DNA from: Maniola hyperantus
Lineage: Eukaryota; Arthropoda; Insecta; Lepidoptera; Nymphalidae
DNA length: 64,000 nt
Assembly: GCF_902806685.2 (NCBI RefSeq)
Contig: NC_048561.1
Coordinates: 4,091,157-4,155,156, forward strand
Direction of reading: 5' to 3'
In this document: piece after piece, positions 8,801 through 18,400 of the stretch
Position numbering within the stretch: position 1 is the stretch's first letter
How the letters are laid out: every line of letters begins with the position of its first letter
Translations under genes and position numbers: made by a program
Notes under the pieces: generated by a model
Database searches by the model: none
Told to the model about the DNA's origin: nothing
What the model saw: only the letters and a program-made list of their open reading frames with translations

Positions 8801-11477
8801 TCCTATGAGGGTTCCGTTTTTCCTTTTGAGGTACGGAACTCTAAAAAGCAACTAACCTCTCGCGTGTTTCCCTGCAGTGTACCGAATAGGGCTCCGTTAC
8901 CATCCATAACAATGAAACCAAACTTGTTATCATCGGCCAGTAATGCAGTCAGGGCTTCAGTGTGAAACTTGTTATCGCACAGGTAGAGAGATGTGTTGAT
9001 AGGCTTGAAGGGCTCAAAGTCTATGTTGACTTTCTTCTCTTTGCCTTCCTCTGTTACGATGGTACCGCAGTAGATTACCAGGCCGTTTGGTGGTACTGTA
9101 GGGAGAGAAATAAATATTGATAATTATAATTTACTAGAGGATGCCCGCGACTTCGTCCGCGTGGATGTAGGTTTTAAAAATCCTGTGGGAACTCGTTAAT
9201 TTTCCCGGATAAAAAGTGGCCTATGTCCTTCCCTGGGATGTAAGCTAACTCTGTACCAAATTTCATCAAAAAGGGTTAAACTGTTGGGCCGTGAAAAGCT
9301 AGCAGGCAGACAGACAGACACACTTTCACATTTATAATTTTAGTATGGATTATAAAAAAACCAGCCAAGTGCGAGTCATACTCGCGCAAAGAGGGTTCCA
9401 TACTACAATCGGCCAGTTTTCGACATTTTGCACGATAATTCAAAAACTTTAATGCATAAAAATAAATAAAAATTTGTTTTAGAATGTACAAGTAAAGCCT
9501 AATTTAGGTTTTAAGAAGTCTGTGGAAACTCTTTGATTTTCCAGGATAAAAAGTAGCCTATGTCACTCTCCATGTCTTTAAATATACCCATGCAAAAAAA
9601 TCACGTCAATCTGTTGCTCCGTAGCGACGTGATTGAAGGACAAACCCACTTTCGCATTTATAATATGGGTAGTGATTACTGATTATGACCTGCCTGTAGA
9701 TAGGTTTCTAACTGACCTTTTGTGTATAGCTTGAGCCGATGCTGCACAGATGTGATGGCACCCAGCACAGACAGTCGGTTGACCCTGGACTTGATGTTGG
9801 AGGCTGTACCAAATTCATCAGCCAACATCTTGGACACTCTGGAGATCTGGTCCTTGGGCGGGATGATGAGGGATATCATTGATGTGCCGTTCCTGTAAGA
9901 AATTACCACCAAAATAAAGATGAATTCTCTCCACTCATATTCGTCATTGTTGAGGGTCCCATATGGGAGATTTCTTGGGACAATGTGACCAGCACCTCGA
10001 TTGCGGGAAACGGATCCATCAATATTACAATCTCAATTGTTGTGATTGGCTGAATTTGTGCAATACTTGTTGCAACAATGCATTGTAGCCAATAGTGAGC
10101 GAGCGTCAACCAATCAGAGGTGATTGCGATCATGTAGCTGTCATTCAACTGCAATCATGCACCAGTTCCGAGTTCCTCCTGTATATAACTTAACTAAGAG
10201 AACAAGATTTCGACTCGTAGCACAGCTTGTGCTGTATGTAAAGACTATCACTCATTCAGAAAGCGGATTCTATTGAGAAGAGTCGGTAAGAAACTCAACA
10301 GCTGCTCTTTGATATGATATTAATGATAATAACCAAGACCTATGATTTAACACCCAAGGCATGGAGTAAGGGTGAAGAGGCAGGCCAAATTCAGTTCTCC
10401 AAAGTTAATTACCTATCCAGATACTATGCTCAACAATATCTCACCTAGGCTACACAATCTTCTACTGCTGGACTGGTGCTATTTTGGCATGCATACAAAA
10501 ACTTCAAAAAAGGTTAGAAAAATATATCTTACTTAATAAACCTAACAATGTGGCTAATTCCATTGTACACAATAACTAAACTAAACTAAAATGGCACGTC
10601 TAAATCTATTGCTATCCCTTTCATAATGTTGCTTGCGGAAAAGGATAGCATTAGATTTAGACCTGTTAATTTAGTTTAGTTTAGAGATTGTGTACTAGAG
10701 AATCGGCCCCACTGTCTTACTGACTGCCAAATGCCAATGCACAGCTGAAACTGGTTGGTCTAGACCAACCACACTAAGCAAAAAGTTTAGTGTGGTTGAC
10801 CAACCCACTCCCACTATCAACTAAAATTCAACAAGAATTCAGGTAATCGCAAGAATATGTGGCAATCAAAACTTCTGTGCTAACTGTCTAGTGATCTTAC
10901 CAATAACCTCTCAAAGTTCATTACATTTAAGTCTTCCCCTGTACATACAATTTTATTTTTGTTTTTAACTCTTGACCTTTGTATAACTACTAGTACAAGG
11001 TGATTAAGTATATATACAGAATAAAAATAAAAAATAAAATAAAAATCAGTATAGACATATTTAGGAAGCAATACTGCAAAATTGACATAAAGTCGAAAAT
11101 TGCTTGCATACTCTGCTGTGGTTGAATGAATCGCAGGCCAATGCTGAAAAGTTCATCGTTCGAAAATAAAATCGGTACGAAAAACACAATGGTGGATCTT
11201 AAACAATGCGCATTTCTCAAGCCACTGCATGATATCGAGGTTATATTTCGCGCATACGATTCGCGCATAGGTCCAGCGTGGTAATGACGCAGCCTAGTTG
11301 GCAATTTCACCCAATCATGTGGCCAAAAAACTTCGCGCCGTCACTCAGAATTTCACATGAATATTTGCTAATAAATTCCGCAACAATAACTCACCCTCTT
11401 GCCATTTCCAAGCTTTTGATTAGCTTCTTGATCTTCCATATTTCGACGTTGCGATCTGCTGACGATTCCTCGGACAT
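5818..11477 (-). CDS. eRF1: Eukaryotic peptide chain release factor subunit 1 (eRF1), exons 1-5, 3' end off window
   Basis: eRF1 recognises all three stop codons in the ribosomal A site and triggers peptide release with eRF3. Coding exons on the minus strand: 11395-11477, 9717-9892, 8857-9095, 8095-8325 and 5818-5973, all GT-AG, phases agreeing, 295 codons in total. The protein starts [18 protein letters not shown]. It has GTS (residues 30-32) and NIKS (60-63) for stop-codon decoding, YLCDNKF (about 124-130), and the catalytic GGQ (182-184) in domain M. Exon 5 ends at RYFDEISQ with donor GTATGT, so domain C (about 140 residues, which binds eRF3) must lie left of base 1; I found nothing for it in 1-5817. 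The intact frame and exact motifs argue for a working gene. Its introns are full of transposon remnants. Confidence 0.97.
6310..6515 (+). repeat. Dispersed repeat family A, decayed copy
   Basis: It matches the family described at 9133-9350 in its middle and end (GTGGGAACTCTTC, AGCAGACAGTCAGACAGACAC, TTAATATTAGTATTGG), with many changes. A further scrap lies at about 6185-6300. It lies in eRF1 intron 4. Confidence 0.6.
6540..6620 (-). pseudogene. Decayed duplicate of the end of eRF1 exon 4
   Basis: On the minus strand this reads [13 protein letters not shown], parallel to [13 protein letters not shown] at the end of eRF1 exon 4, after a shared CTAACGTGG. It keeps a splice-acceptor-like TTTCTAG and a following GTACTG, but an in-frame TAG lies just upstream of the matching part. 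It is more divergent than the copy at 7736-7850, so it is the older duplicate. A cryptic alternative exon cannot be excluded. Confidence 0.6.
6653..6800. mobile_element. MITE family F, copy 2
   Basis: It carries the family inverted repeats GTACACAATCTCTAAACT and the GGAAAAGGATAGC core, with a shortened middle. It lies in an eRF1 intron. Confidence 0.85.
6888..7060 (-). repeat. Dispersed repeat family A, minus-strand copy
   Basis: It reads as the complement of the family end (TCTGTCTGTCTGCTAGC, TGATGAAATTTGG, TTTTTATCCCGGAAAATTA). It lies in an eRF1 intron. Confidence 0.75.
7425..7582. mobile_element. Foldback MITE family H, copy 1 (partial)
   Basis: It shares TTGTAGAGCACTGTCTCTGTC, GAGACCGACAAAACGTC and the CCGCGTACTGTACTGTAG end with 21625-21820. 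The internal CTCTGTCATTGAGACCGACA is part of the family core. Only part of the left arm is kept. Confidence 0.7.
7610..8075. repeat. Minisatellite with about 24-bp unit in eRF1 intron 4
   Basis: Imperfect repeats of a unit like CTGACCAATATGAGTCCAGC plus TAGT recur at about 7618-7710 and 7860-8070, flanking and abutting the duplicated exon piece at 7736-7850. The array runs up to the donor of exon 4, so the array and the exon fragment have been duplicated together. Confidence 0.85.
7736..7850 (-). pseudogene. Partial tandem duplicate of eRF1 exon 4 (3' half and donor)
   Basis: This segment is nearly identical to 8090-8215: it includes the donor (TTACTGG on the plus strand) and encodes the [20 protein letters not shown] stretch. 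It has lost about five bases beside the codons for FISADRP, which breaks the frame, and it lacks the GGQ half and the acceptor. It is therefore a pseudo-exon, though its intact donor could mislead gene predictors. Confidence 0.85.
8367..8405 (+). mobile_element. Fragment of tRNA-derived SINE family D
   Basis: GTGATAGCCTAGTGGTTAAG matches the head of the SINE at 45185-45525. It is cut after about 40 bp. Confidence 0.55.
8500..8850 (-). repeat. Dispersed repeat family B, copy 1
   Basis: On the minus strand: AGTTCCGTACCTCAAAAGG, a (CTGT)n run, AAGAAACCTACAGGGT, then a body ending near ACAGATTTTTAAATATT. Copies are at 17440-18180, 22120-22530, 33955-34140, 55505-55870 and 62795-63252. The function is unknown. 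It lies in eRF1 intron 3. Confidence 0.85.
9133..9350 (+). repeat. Dispersed repeat family A (reference copy)
   Basis: It runs from GATGCCCGCGACTTCGTCCG through CGGATAAAAAGTGGCCTATG and GCCGTGAAAAGCTAGCAG to ATTTATAATTTTAGTATGGAT. This is the commonest repeat in the window, and closely similar blocks are common in lepidopteran genomes. It has no ORF and probably spreads by retroposition. It lies in eRF1 intron 2. Confidence 0.9.
9355..9500 (-). repeat. Dispersed repeat family B fragment
   Basis: Complement of the family B end (GTGCGAGTCATACTCGC, TTTTGCACGATAATTC). It sits directly beside a family A copy. Confidence 0.75.
10552..10713. mobile_element. MITE family F, copy 3
   Basis: Near full-length copy (GGCTAATTCCATTGTACAC to GAGAATCGGCCCC). 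It is very similar to copy 1 at 1480-1640. It lies in eRF1 intron 1. Confidence 0.88.
10750..10808. repeat. Short hairpin
   Basis: GGTTGGTCTAGACCAACC flows into ACACTAA, a short loop, and the inverted TTAGTGTGGTTGACCAACC. There is also an inner palindrome around TCTAGA. It may be a very short foldback element. It lies in eRF1 intron 1. Confidence 0.7.
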
Positions 11478-12120
11478 TTTGGATCTTTATACACAATTTA
11501 ACCAACAAAAAGTTTTCCGAACAACGGCAAATAAAACGTATATTTAACTAATACACAGCACTAAAGTTTAATAATATTAAAATCGAGGGGAAGGAAGCCC
11601 GACAGTCGGTTCAAACTGCTCAAATCCAGATCGAACCGGACGGACAAGACACCTCACGACTTTTCACACACTTTCTAGTTCACATTTAACTTCAAAAATC
11701 TAACTCGTACTTTTCTTCTCGTGCGGGGATTCTTGGATTTCTTCTTAATTCGGTTACCCCTAAGCATGTGGGATGCAAAATTCAGACATTTGAAGCTAAA
11801 AAGATGACGTGAACGTGTGACCAAGCGATCGAACAAACGCCAGCCGCTCGTCGTCGATCGAGGAAATGAAAGAAAGTGACATGTGTTGCCAGATGGAAAA
11901 ATAAAAAATGCTTCCATATCAAAATCTAAAATATCTATCATTTGACACTAGAGATGGATAACATTGGAACAATCTGTCTAATGAAAGCTGAGTTTGAATT
12001 TTTAGCGTTTTTAGGAATAGCTGTGACACTCAGGAACAGCTGCGGATTCTTTTTACTTTTACTGTACTTTACTGCAGATTCTTTTTCTCAGTAAAATTCT
12101 ACAGACCTATTTATAGTAAT

Positions 12121-12333
12121 ACTAGCTGATACACGCGACTTCATTCACGGGGATTTTTGTTTTCCAAAATCCCCTGGGAATTCTTTGATTTCCCGGGATA
12201 AAAAGTAGCCTAACACATAGGCTACTCCAGGGTACCTATAATCTACCTCCATTTCAAATTTCAACCAAATCAGTCCAGTAGTTTTTGCGTGAAAGAGTAA
12301 CAAACATACACACAAACTTTCGCTTTTAGTGTG
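12121..12333 (+). repeat. Dispersed repeat family A, diverged copy
   Basis: It starts ACTAGCTGATACACGCGACT, keeps CCCGGGATAAAAAGTAGCCT and ends ACTTTCGCTTTTAGTGTG. It is of the AGTCCAGTAGTTTTTGCGTG subtype. Confidence 0.75.
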
Positions 12334-12351
12334 AAGAAGTGATAAATAAAA

Positions 12352-12397
12352 GAATAATAAAATATTACAATATTAAAATTGTAATATTTTATTATTC
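12352..12397. repeat. Perfect 20-bp inverted repeat
   Basis: GAATAATAAAATATTACAAT at 12352-12371 and its exact inverse at 12378-12397 are separated by ATTAAA. It lies just past a family A end, so it may be an extruded tail duplication. Confidence 0.9.
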
Positions 12398-13285
12398 ATT
12401 TGGACGGCGTATATTTTTTGTAAATATAATTTTTTTAGTGATAAGTTTTTCTGTATGCATATACTATTATTTATAATAAATTAGATAGGTACAAACTTAA
12501 AAAAGCTACCGACGACACATTTTAAAAGGAAACTCTTTCAATGGTTGAGCGATGAATCGTTCTACTCTGTCTCAGATTACCTCAATTATATACCATGGAA
12601 ATCATAGTGCTTATTTAAGATGGGTAATTAATTTGTTGTAATTTTATAAAATAAGTTTGAATAATATACCCAACATCGTTTGTCATTGTACAAATTACCT
12701 TTAGGTGTAGATATATTATAATTAATATTTGCATGCTGAAGTATCAGTAAATATGCGGGGACTATTTAGATTATAAGTATTAAGACCTTTGTAAACTACC
12801 CATATTTAGCAAATAAAATAATTTCATTTCATTTCATTTCTATATATAGTTTTTTTTCCAAAGAAACATACTATAAAATCTAGTATGTATCGCCGTTGAT
12901 TGCAAATAAACGAATAAAATATTAAAATTGTAAATCGTTATTAAGTCCAGTTTGAAATCCAATTTTTTCTGCTACGTGCATTTCATCCGTAGCAAAAACA
13001 GAATCAATACCTACATAAAATAATACTAAGCAATCAGATATAGTTACTATGTTTCTTTTCAGTCATACACAAGGACATAAAACTTAGTCTTTTTAATTAA
13101 TTTAGAGTAATCTCTCACCCCCAGGTACTCCATAACTAAGTCACCACACAGTATGGGGTTGTTAACTGTAAATGAAACATAATATTTTTATACAATTTTC
13201 TCCTATAAAATTAATATAAAAATAAGCGTATGTTATTTTTAAAATAATTTATTAGATTGCTTATATTTGAGATAATTATTAATTA

Positions 13286-13460
13286 GTACGTGACAGTTCG
13301 AGATGGCAATCGGGGAGGTAACGCCCCGCACCTGCACAGCCCCCCGCTAACCCGGGCTAACGCGCGGTGCAGGCGGGCAAAGTTAACGTGCGGGTGTGCA
13401 CGACGTCCCCCTGCCTCATATCCCGATTGTCATCTCAATTCTCAACCTGTCGCCGACTAT
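13286..13460. mobile_element. GC-rich foldback MITE family G, copy 2
   Basis: GAGATGGCAATCGGGGAGG at one end and CCCGATTGTCATCTC at the other are inverted relatives. The GC-rich centre (GCGCGGTGCAGGCGGGC) stands out sharply. The short open frames over it are not genes. Confidence 0.75.
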
Positions 13461-13644
13461 GCCATGCTGTTATATAAAAGAAACCCACGAGCTAACTGCT
13501 CGCGCCAGCGAATTAACTCGTGCTAACATGCTTAACCCGTATCCTTGCCATGCCACCTTCAAATTTCAGCGCCCTTCGCCATCGCCTAGTTTGTCTTTAT
13601 GAACGGGCTGATCCTGGGGTTTCCCGAGCAAACACTGGGACCGA

Positions 13645-13770
13645 TTCTCTTTTACACAATCTCTAAACAAACGAAATTAGTGATATCCTTTTCCACAAGC
13701 AACATAATGAAAGGGATAGCCATAGATTTAGACGTATCATTTAGAGATTGTGTATTTAACGGAAAATTAG
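13645..13770. mobile_element. MITE family F, copy 4
   Basis: A shorter copy with ACACAATCTCTAAAC and TTTAGAGATTGTGTA ends and the core inverted relative to copy 1. Confidence 0.8.
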
Positions 13771-14164
13771 CCATATTATTGACGTTATTTTTTGTCTAGT
13801 TACCTACTTAGTTTTCATAGTGATATATTTGATAATATTCTACCAAAAGCAAATGCAAAGCTACCATTAATTACTGGTAACACAGTCACTTCGTCTAATG
13901 TCTAGTCTAGACTGTCTATGTTAATTATTATTATCTGTATTCGGTATTCGTGCTGTAAATTAACCTCAGAATATGACTCAGAATATCTGTGGAATATTAA
14001 CTATTTCTATGGTAAATTATATCTGTGATTCCAGTGTTTTTACTTTTAGGGATTTCGCCCTATTTTGGGCGAAAACACGTCTAGGTGTACCGCATAGTCC
14101 GCATAATATTGCACGGGCTTCTTATGTTGACAATGATTTAGGCTAATTCAGGACAAAATTGGAT

Positions 14165-14290
14165 TTTAAAGAAAGAAAGAAAGAAAACTAGTTTATTCAT
14201 CTTGTGCATAAAGTACAAACAAACTTAAAACGAATGGTTAGTAGTAGTTAGTAATAAAAGCACTTGAAAATTACTTAAAATGAGTTCCCG
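14165..14290 (-). repeat. Retroelement end with GAAA repeat
   Basis: A (GAAA)n run followed by ACTAGTTTATTCATCTTGTG looks like the complement of a tailed retroelement end. There is no coding content, and the call is tentative. Confidence 0.4.
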
Positions 14291-14849
14291 CACCCACCCA
14301 CATGGCACACGAAATCAATGCTCCACGTTTAAAAAAAATAAAACCTGAGCGCTGGTATTCTGCCAAAATGGACCAAAAGGGGTAACGCGCACGAGTTCAA
14401 ACTGCCTTCACAACCATCTGCGATTAACAGGATGTGGGATAGAACGGTTAATGAAATAAGTAAGTACCTAACTAACTAACTAGTTATTTTGTATGGTGAG
14501 TATTATAGTGTATAAATAGAAATGTTGAAAACTTGTAGTGTTATATTAAGGTATGGATGGATATGAGATAATGTATCCGACGAGATACGGGCGAGGTATA
14601 AATGAAAATATGCGTGAATAAGTAGATAACAGCTTCAAAGTAGTTACGAGACTAAAATAACCCAGAACTACCTAATTAGAGTTTTTTGATGGTTTGGGAC
14701 TTTGGAGTTTCTTTTTTTAGTTGTGTAGTGGTAGTGGTAGGCCAGTTTTTAATATTCACCCAATCTAAATAACTATAGTTGACATAAGACAAAAAGGATT
14801 TGAAAAGGTTAAAATGAATACGCTCTTCATTCACAGTGTCGCGGAATAA

Positions 14850-14960
14850 CAGAGTCCACGACAGGTTGTGATGGCAATTGGAGTATGGGGCAGGGGACGC
14901 CCGGCGCACCCGTACGTCACCCGCACTCGCCTGCACCAGATTTGCGACCTGTCGCCTACT
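14850..14960. mobile_element. GC-rich foldback MITE family G, copy 3
   Basis: CCACGACAGGTTGTGATGGC and CGACCTGTCGCCTACTAAC are the paired ends. The centre is GC-rich (CGCACCCGTACGTCACCC). Confidence 0.75.
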
Positions 14961-15400
14961 AACTATAAGTATTTTTGGTGTACCTAATTAATACTTATTG
15001 CCTTGTTTTATTCGTAGTTATGAGGCCAAATTATTTCTCATCACAAAATTAAAAATTTAGAATCCTGAACTCATATTAAAAACGTGAAAAGATGTTATTT
15101 TTATATTGTGCCCTAAATCAGGTACATATTTTGGATTTTTTCATGGGAATTCGTACCGAAACTGGGGTAAAACCAAAATCATAAGTGGAAACACTGCTGT
15201 AATCTGTAGTCGATTAAAATTCAAAAAATGTCCGTCATTTTTCTCGCACGCGCGGGGTTAAATTTCGCAATAGGTTTTCAGTTTGAAAACTCGGTTTATC
15301 AAATGTGAAGTAATTATTTAAATATGAATTACTTAATGTAATCCAAACCTAGTTTTAAGGAATATCCTAGTTGGCAGCTCAGGTTGGCAGGCCCAAAAGC

Positions 15401-18400
15401 ATGTCAACTATTAAATTCATACTCAAGGACTTGGGTGTTATGAAATTATGGAGTGTCTGGACTCGCAGGTGCATTGTTAGTACGGTAGTTAAACGGTGTA
15501 TGCGTGATCGTGGGTTCAGAGAAGTGATACAGCGTTTCAAGCACACAATTTTACGCCAGCGTAGGACTTTGATGTTAGCGGCGACAGCCGCCTGCAAGAG
15601 CCACTCGGAAATACCAAGGTGTGATGAGGGGATTAGTGACAATGAAATGCAGGTAATTTTTGACATTCGTTATACCTGTCTCGTTGATCTAGTGCCTCGG
15701 TCTCAACCTGGGGGTCGCTACGCCTGGGGGGGTGTTAACCAACCAACAATAGTGCAACGGTTAGGGTTTATGTCACAATCTCAATCAACTGCTGAAAATT
15801 TTTACTATTTTCCAGAATTCTACATTTTTGAGTTTAGCCAGTATATTAACATGTAATTTTCATTGCAGGCGTTGTTGTCAGATTTGGACAATGTCCAAAG
15901 CTTGGCCAAGTTGACATTGTACTGCACCAGCTGTGGCAAGCGACTGGTGATAGACAGGAAGCAGACAGGTGTGCGGTATTGTGTGTGAGTATCTCTGCAG
16001 GCGTTGCTGTCAGATTTGGACAATATCCAAAGCTTGGCCATTCACATATTCAGCAAATAAACTAATACACTAGGGGTGAGGGGCACTAGGGGTTTTGCCT
16101 AAAACCCTTAGACACACACAACAACTCCTCACAAGTTAGCTCACTGGAACATAGAAGGGAACAATGTGATATGTTGTTACTGCAAGCTATTTTAACCGGC
16201 TCAATCGATTGTCCTAGCTTACTCTCAGCCTTTTCATTTAATGCTCAACCTTCAAGAACGCGTCACACGCGCCTTCTAAATGTTCCCAAATCTAACTCAA
16301 ATTATGCGCAAAATTCTATAATTCCACGCTTGGTACGTACTTATAACAATCAGTTCGCTGAGTTTGACTTATTTTACCTATCAAACAATAAATTTAAAAA
16401 GGAATTAAGAAACTATCATCGTAAAACAAAAAAAAAGTAGCTAACATCTAAATATGCATGCAATCATACACTCCCATTTACACACACACACACATGCACA
16501 CACGCTCACACATACTCATAAGCACACACTCACACACGCATACACACACACATACAATCATACACACACTGTTGTAATTTTATTTTATTATTGTATATAC
16601 CTACATTTATTCTAACTCTATTCTGTTAAAATAGTTTAATTATAATTTTAAGTAATCTCTTTTGGCCTTCTGTTATACCTAGATTTAAATTTAAATAATA
16701 ATTATGTATTTACGCTGTTGATTACTTTCAAATAAACAAAATAAAATAAAAATAAAATAAACAACTCCTAATCGAGCTATCACAATTTTAAATTGGCCCT
16801 CATAATTCTTTCTATCAGATGCAAGGACCCGAAGCCCTTGGGTGACTCCTCAGAAGGTTGGGTGCCATACATGGAGACTGAAGACGTCATAATATGGCGC
16901 AAGGAGTACAAGCCAGGAAAGGGCCTCTATGCTTACAAAGGTATGGTACAAGGTTGGAGAAGATCACACTATCCTGTTACATGAGGTCATGTACAGCTCG
17001 CGACAGGTTGAGATAAAAAAATTAAAAATATTTGTCGTGTACGCCATGTGACGTCATTAATCGCTTGTCGTATAGCAAGACGTTAATAATTAATTATTAT
17101 AAATATGAATAAAAATCATGATTTTTTAAAATTATTCTCTTTAAATTCTAGCCCCATAAACTACCGCTATACAAAAAATCATGTCATTTTATTTCTACAG
17201 CCCAAGTCTCCAAGACTCAAATGGGTATTTATGGGTATTTGACTGTATCACAAATTAATTATTTTTCAGTAATTATCCTCCAATATACGTAAAATAGTTT
17301 TAAGTGTAATAACCATTTTAAGTTTATCAATTAAACTAAAAAGGTACTTCATTATGATGTGACGTCACATCACTGTATTTCATAGAATCTCGCATAATAA
17401 GCGCGCGTTTTGACGTTTGACAAAAAGTTACTTTTTAAGGTTCCGTACCTCAAAAGGAAAAACAGAACCTTTATGGGATCACTTTGTTGTCTGTCTGTCT
17501 GTCTGTCTGTCAAGAAACCTACAGGGTACTTCCTGTTGACCTAGAATCATGCAATTTGGCAGGTAGGTGGGTCTTATAGGGGAAAAATCTGAATACCGTG
17601 AATTTGTGGTCACATAACACAAAATTTTGTTGTGGTTATAAACTAATAATTAGTATTTTCAATTTTCGAAGTAAGATAACTATATCAAGTGGGGTATCAT
17701 ATGAAACCGCTTCATTTGTACATTCTAAAACAGATTTTTATTTATGTTTAGGTATAATAGTTTTCACGATAGACTTTTTTTTTTTTTTAGAATAAATTAT
17801 ATAGGATAGGATAATTAAATAATAGGAAATAAGAAATTAGTAATACGGTTAGTAGTAATATAAGATGTATTACTATTGTATCAGAGAATAAAGGCTATTT
17901 TATTTATTTATTTATTTATTATGCTTTTTCAATTAAGATTTATAAATTATAATTATTGAAAATACAATAAACAAAAATACCAAACTTATTCTATATATAA
18001 CAAAAATTACAGATCGAAAATATCATCTAAACCACCGCAACGAGGCAGGGTGCCCAGAACGCTGGCAGCATTATTTATTATAATAGTTTTTGATTTTATC
18101 ATGCAAAATGTCGATAAAATACGATTGTAATATGGAACCCTCAGTGCGCGAGTATGACTTGCACTTGGCCGGTTTTTGTTATTTGACTAGTTGTCAAATA
18201 CAGTACTACAAAATAATTATCAGCTAAGGTGGAAACAATTTGTTTTCATGTTTGTGATTCTGACTAACAACTAACAACACACTCTGATTCACCATAAATA
18301 AACTACCTATCTTTATGTAACATGACCTTGAATATAATTTTATCAGTCTGGACTCTAGTAGTAATTAGGTAATAGGTACCAAGTTTTACATTCATTCTCC

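Larger units (their letters stand above)
11480..15400. other. Intergenic region between eRF1 and STARD7 starts
   Basis: No supported gene. It holds the eRF1 5' flank (about 11480-11950, no clear TATA box), a family A relic, a hairpin, GC-rich MITEs, a family F MITE and a retroelement tail, listed separately. The two genes face away from each other, so this is also the STARD7 upstream region. The open frames here are short and not recognisable. Confidence 0.7.
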
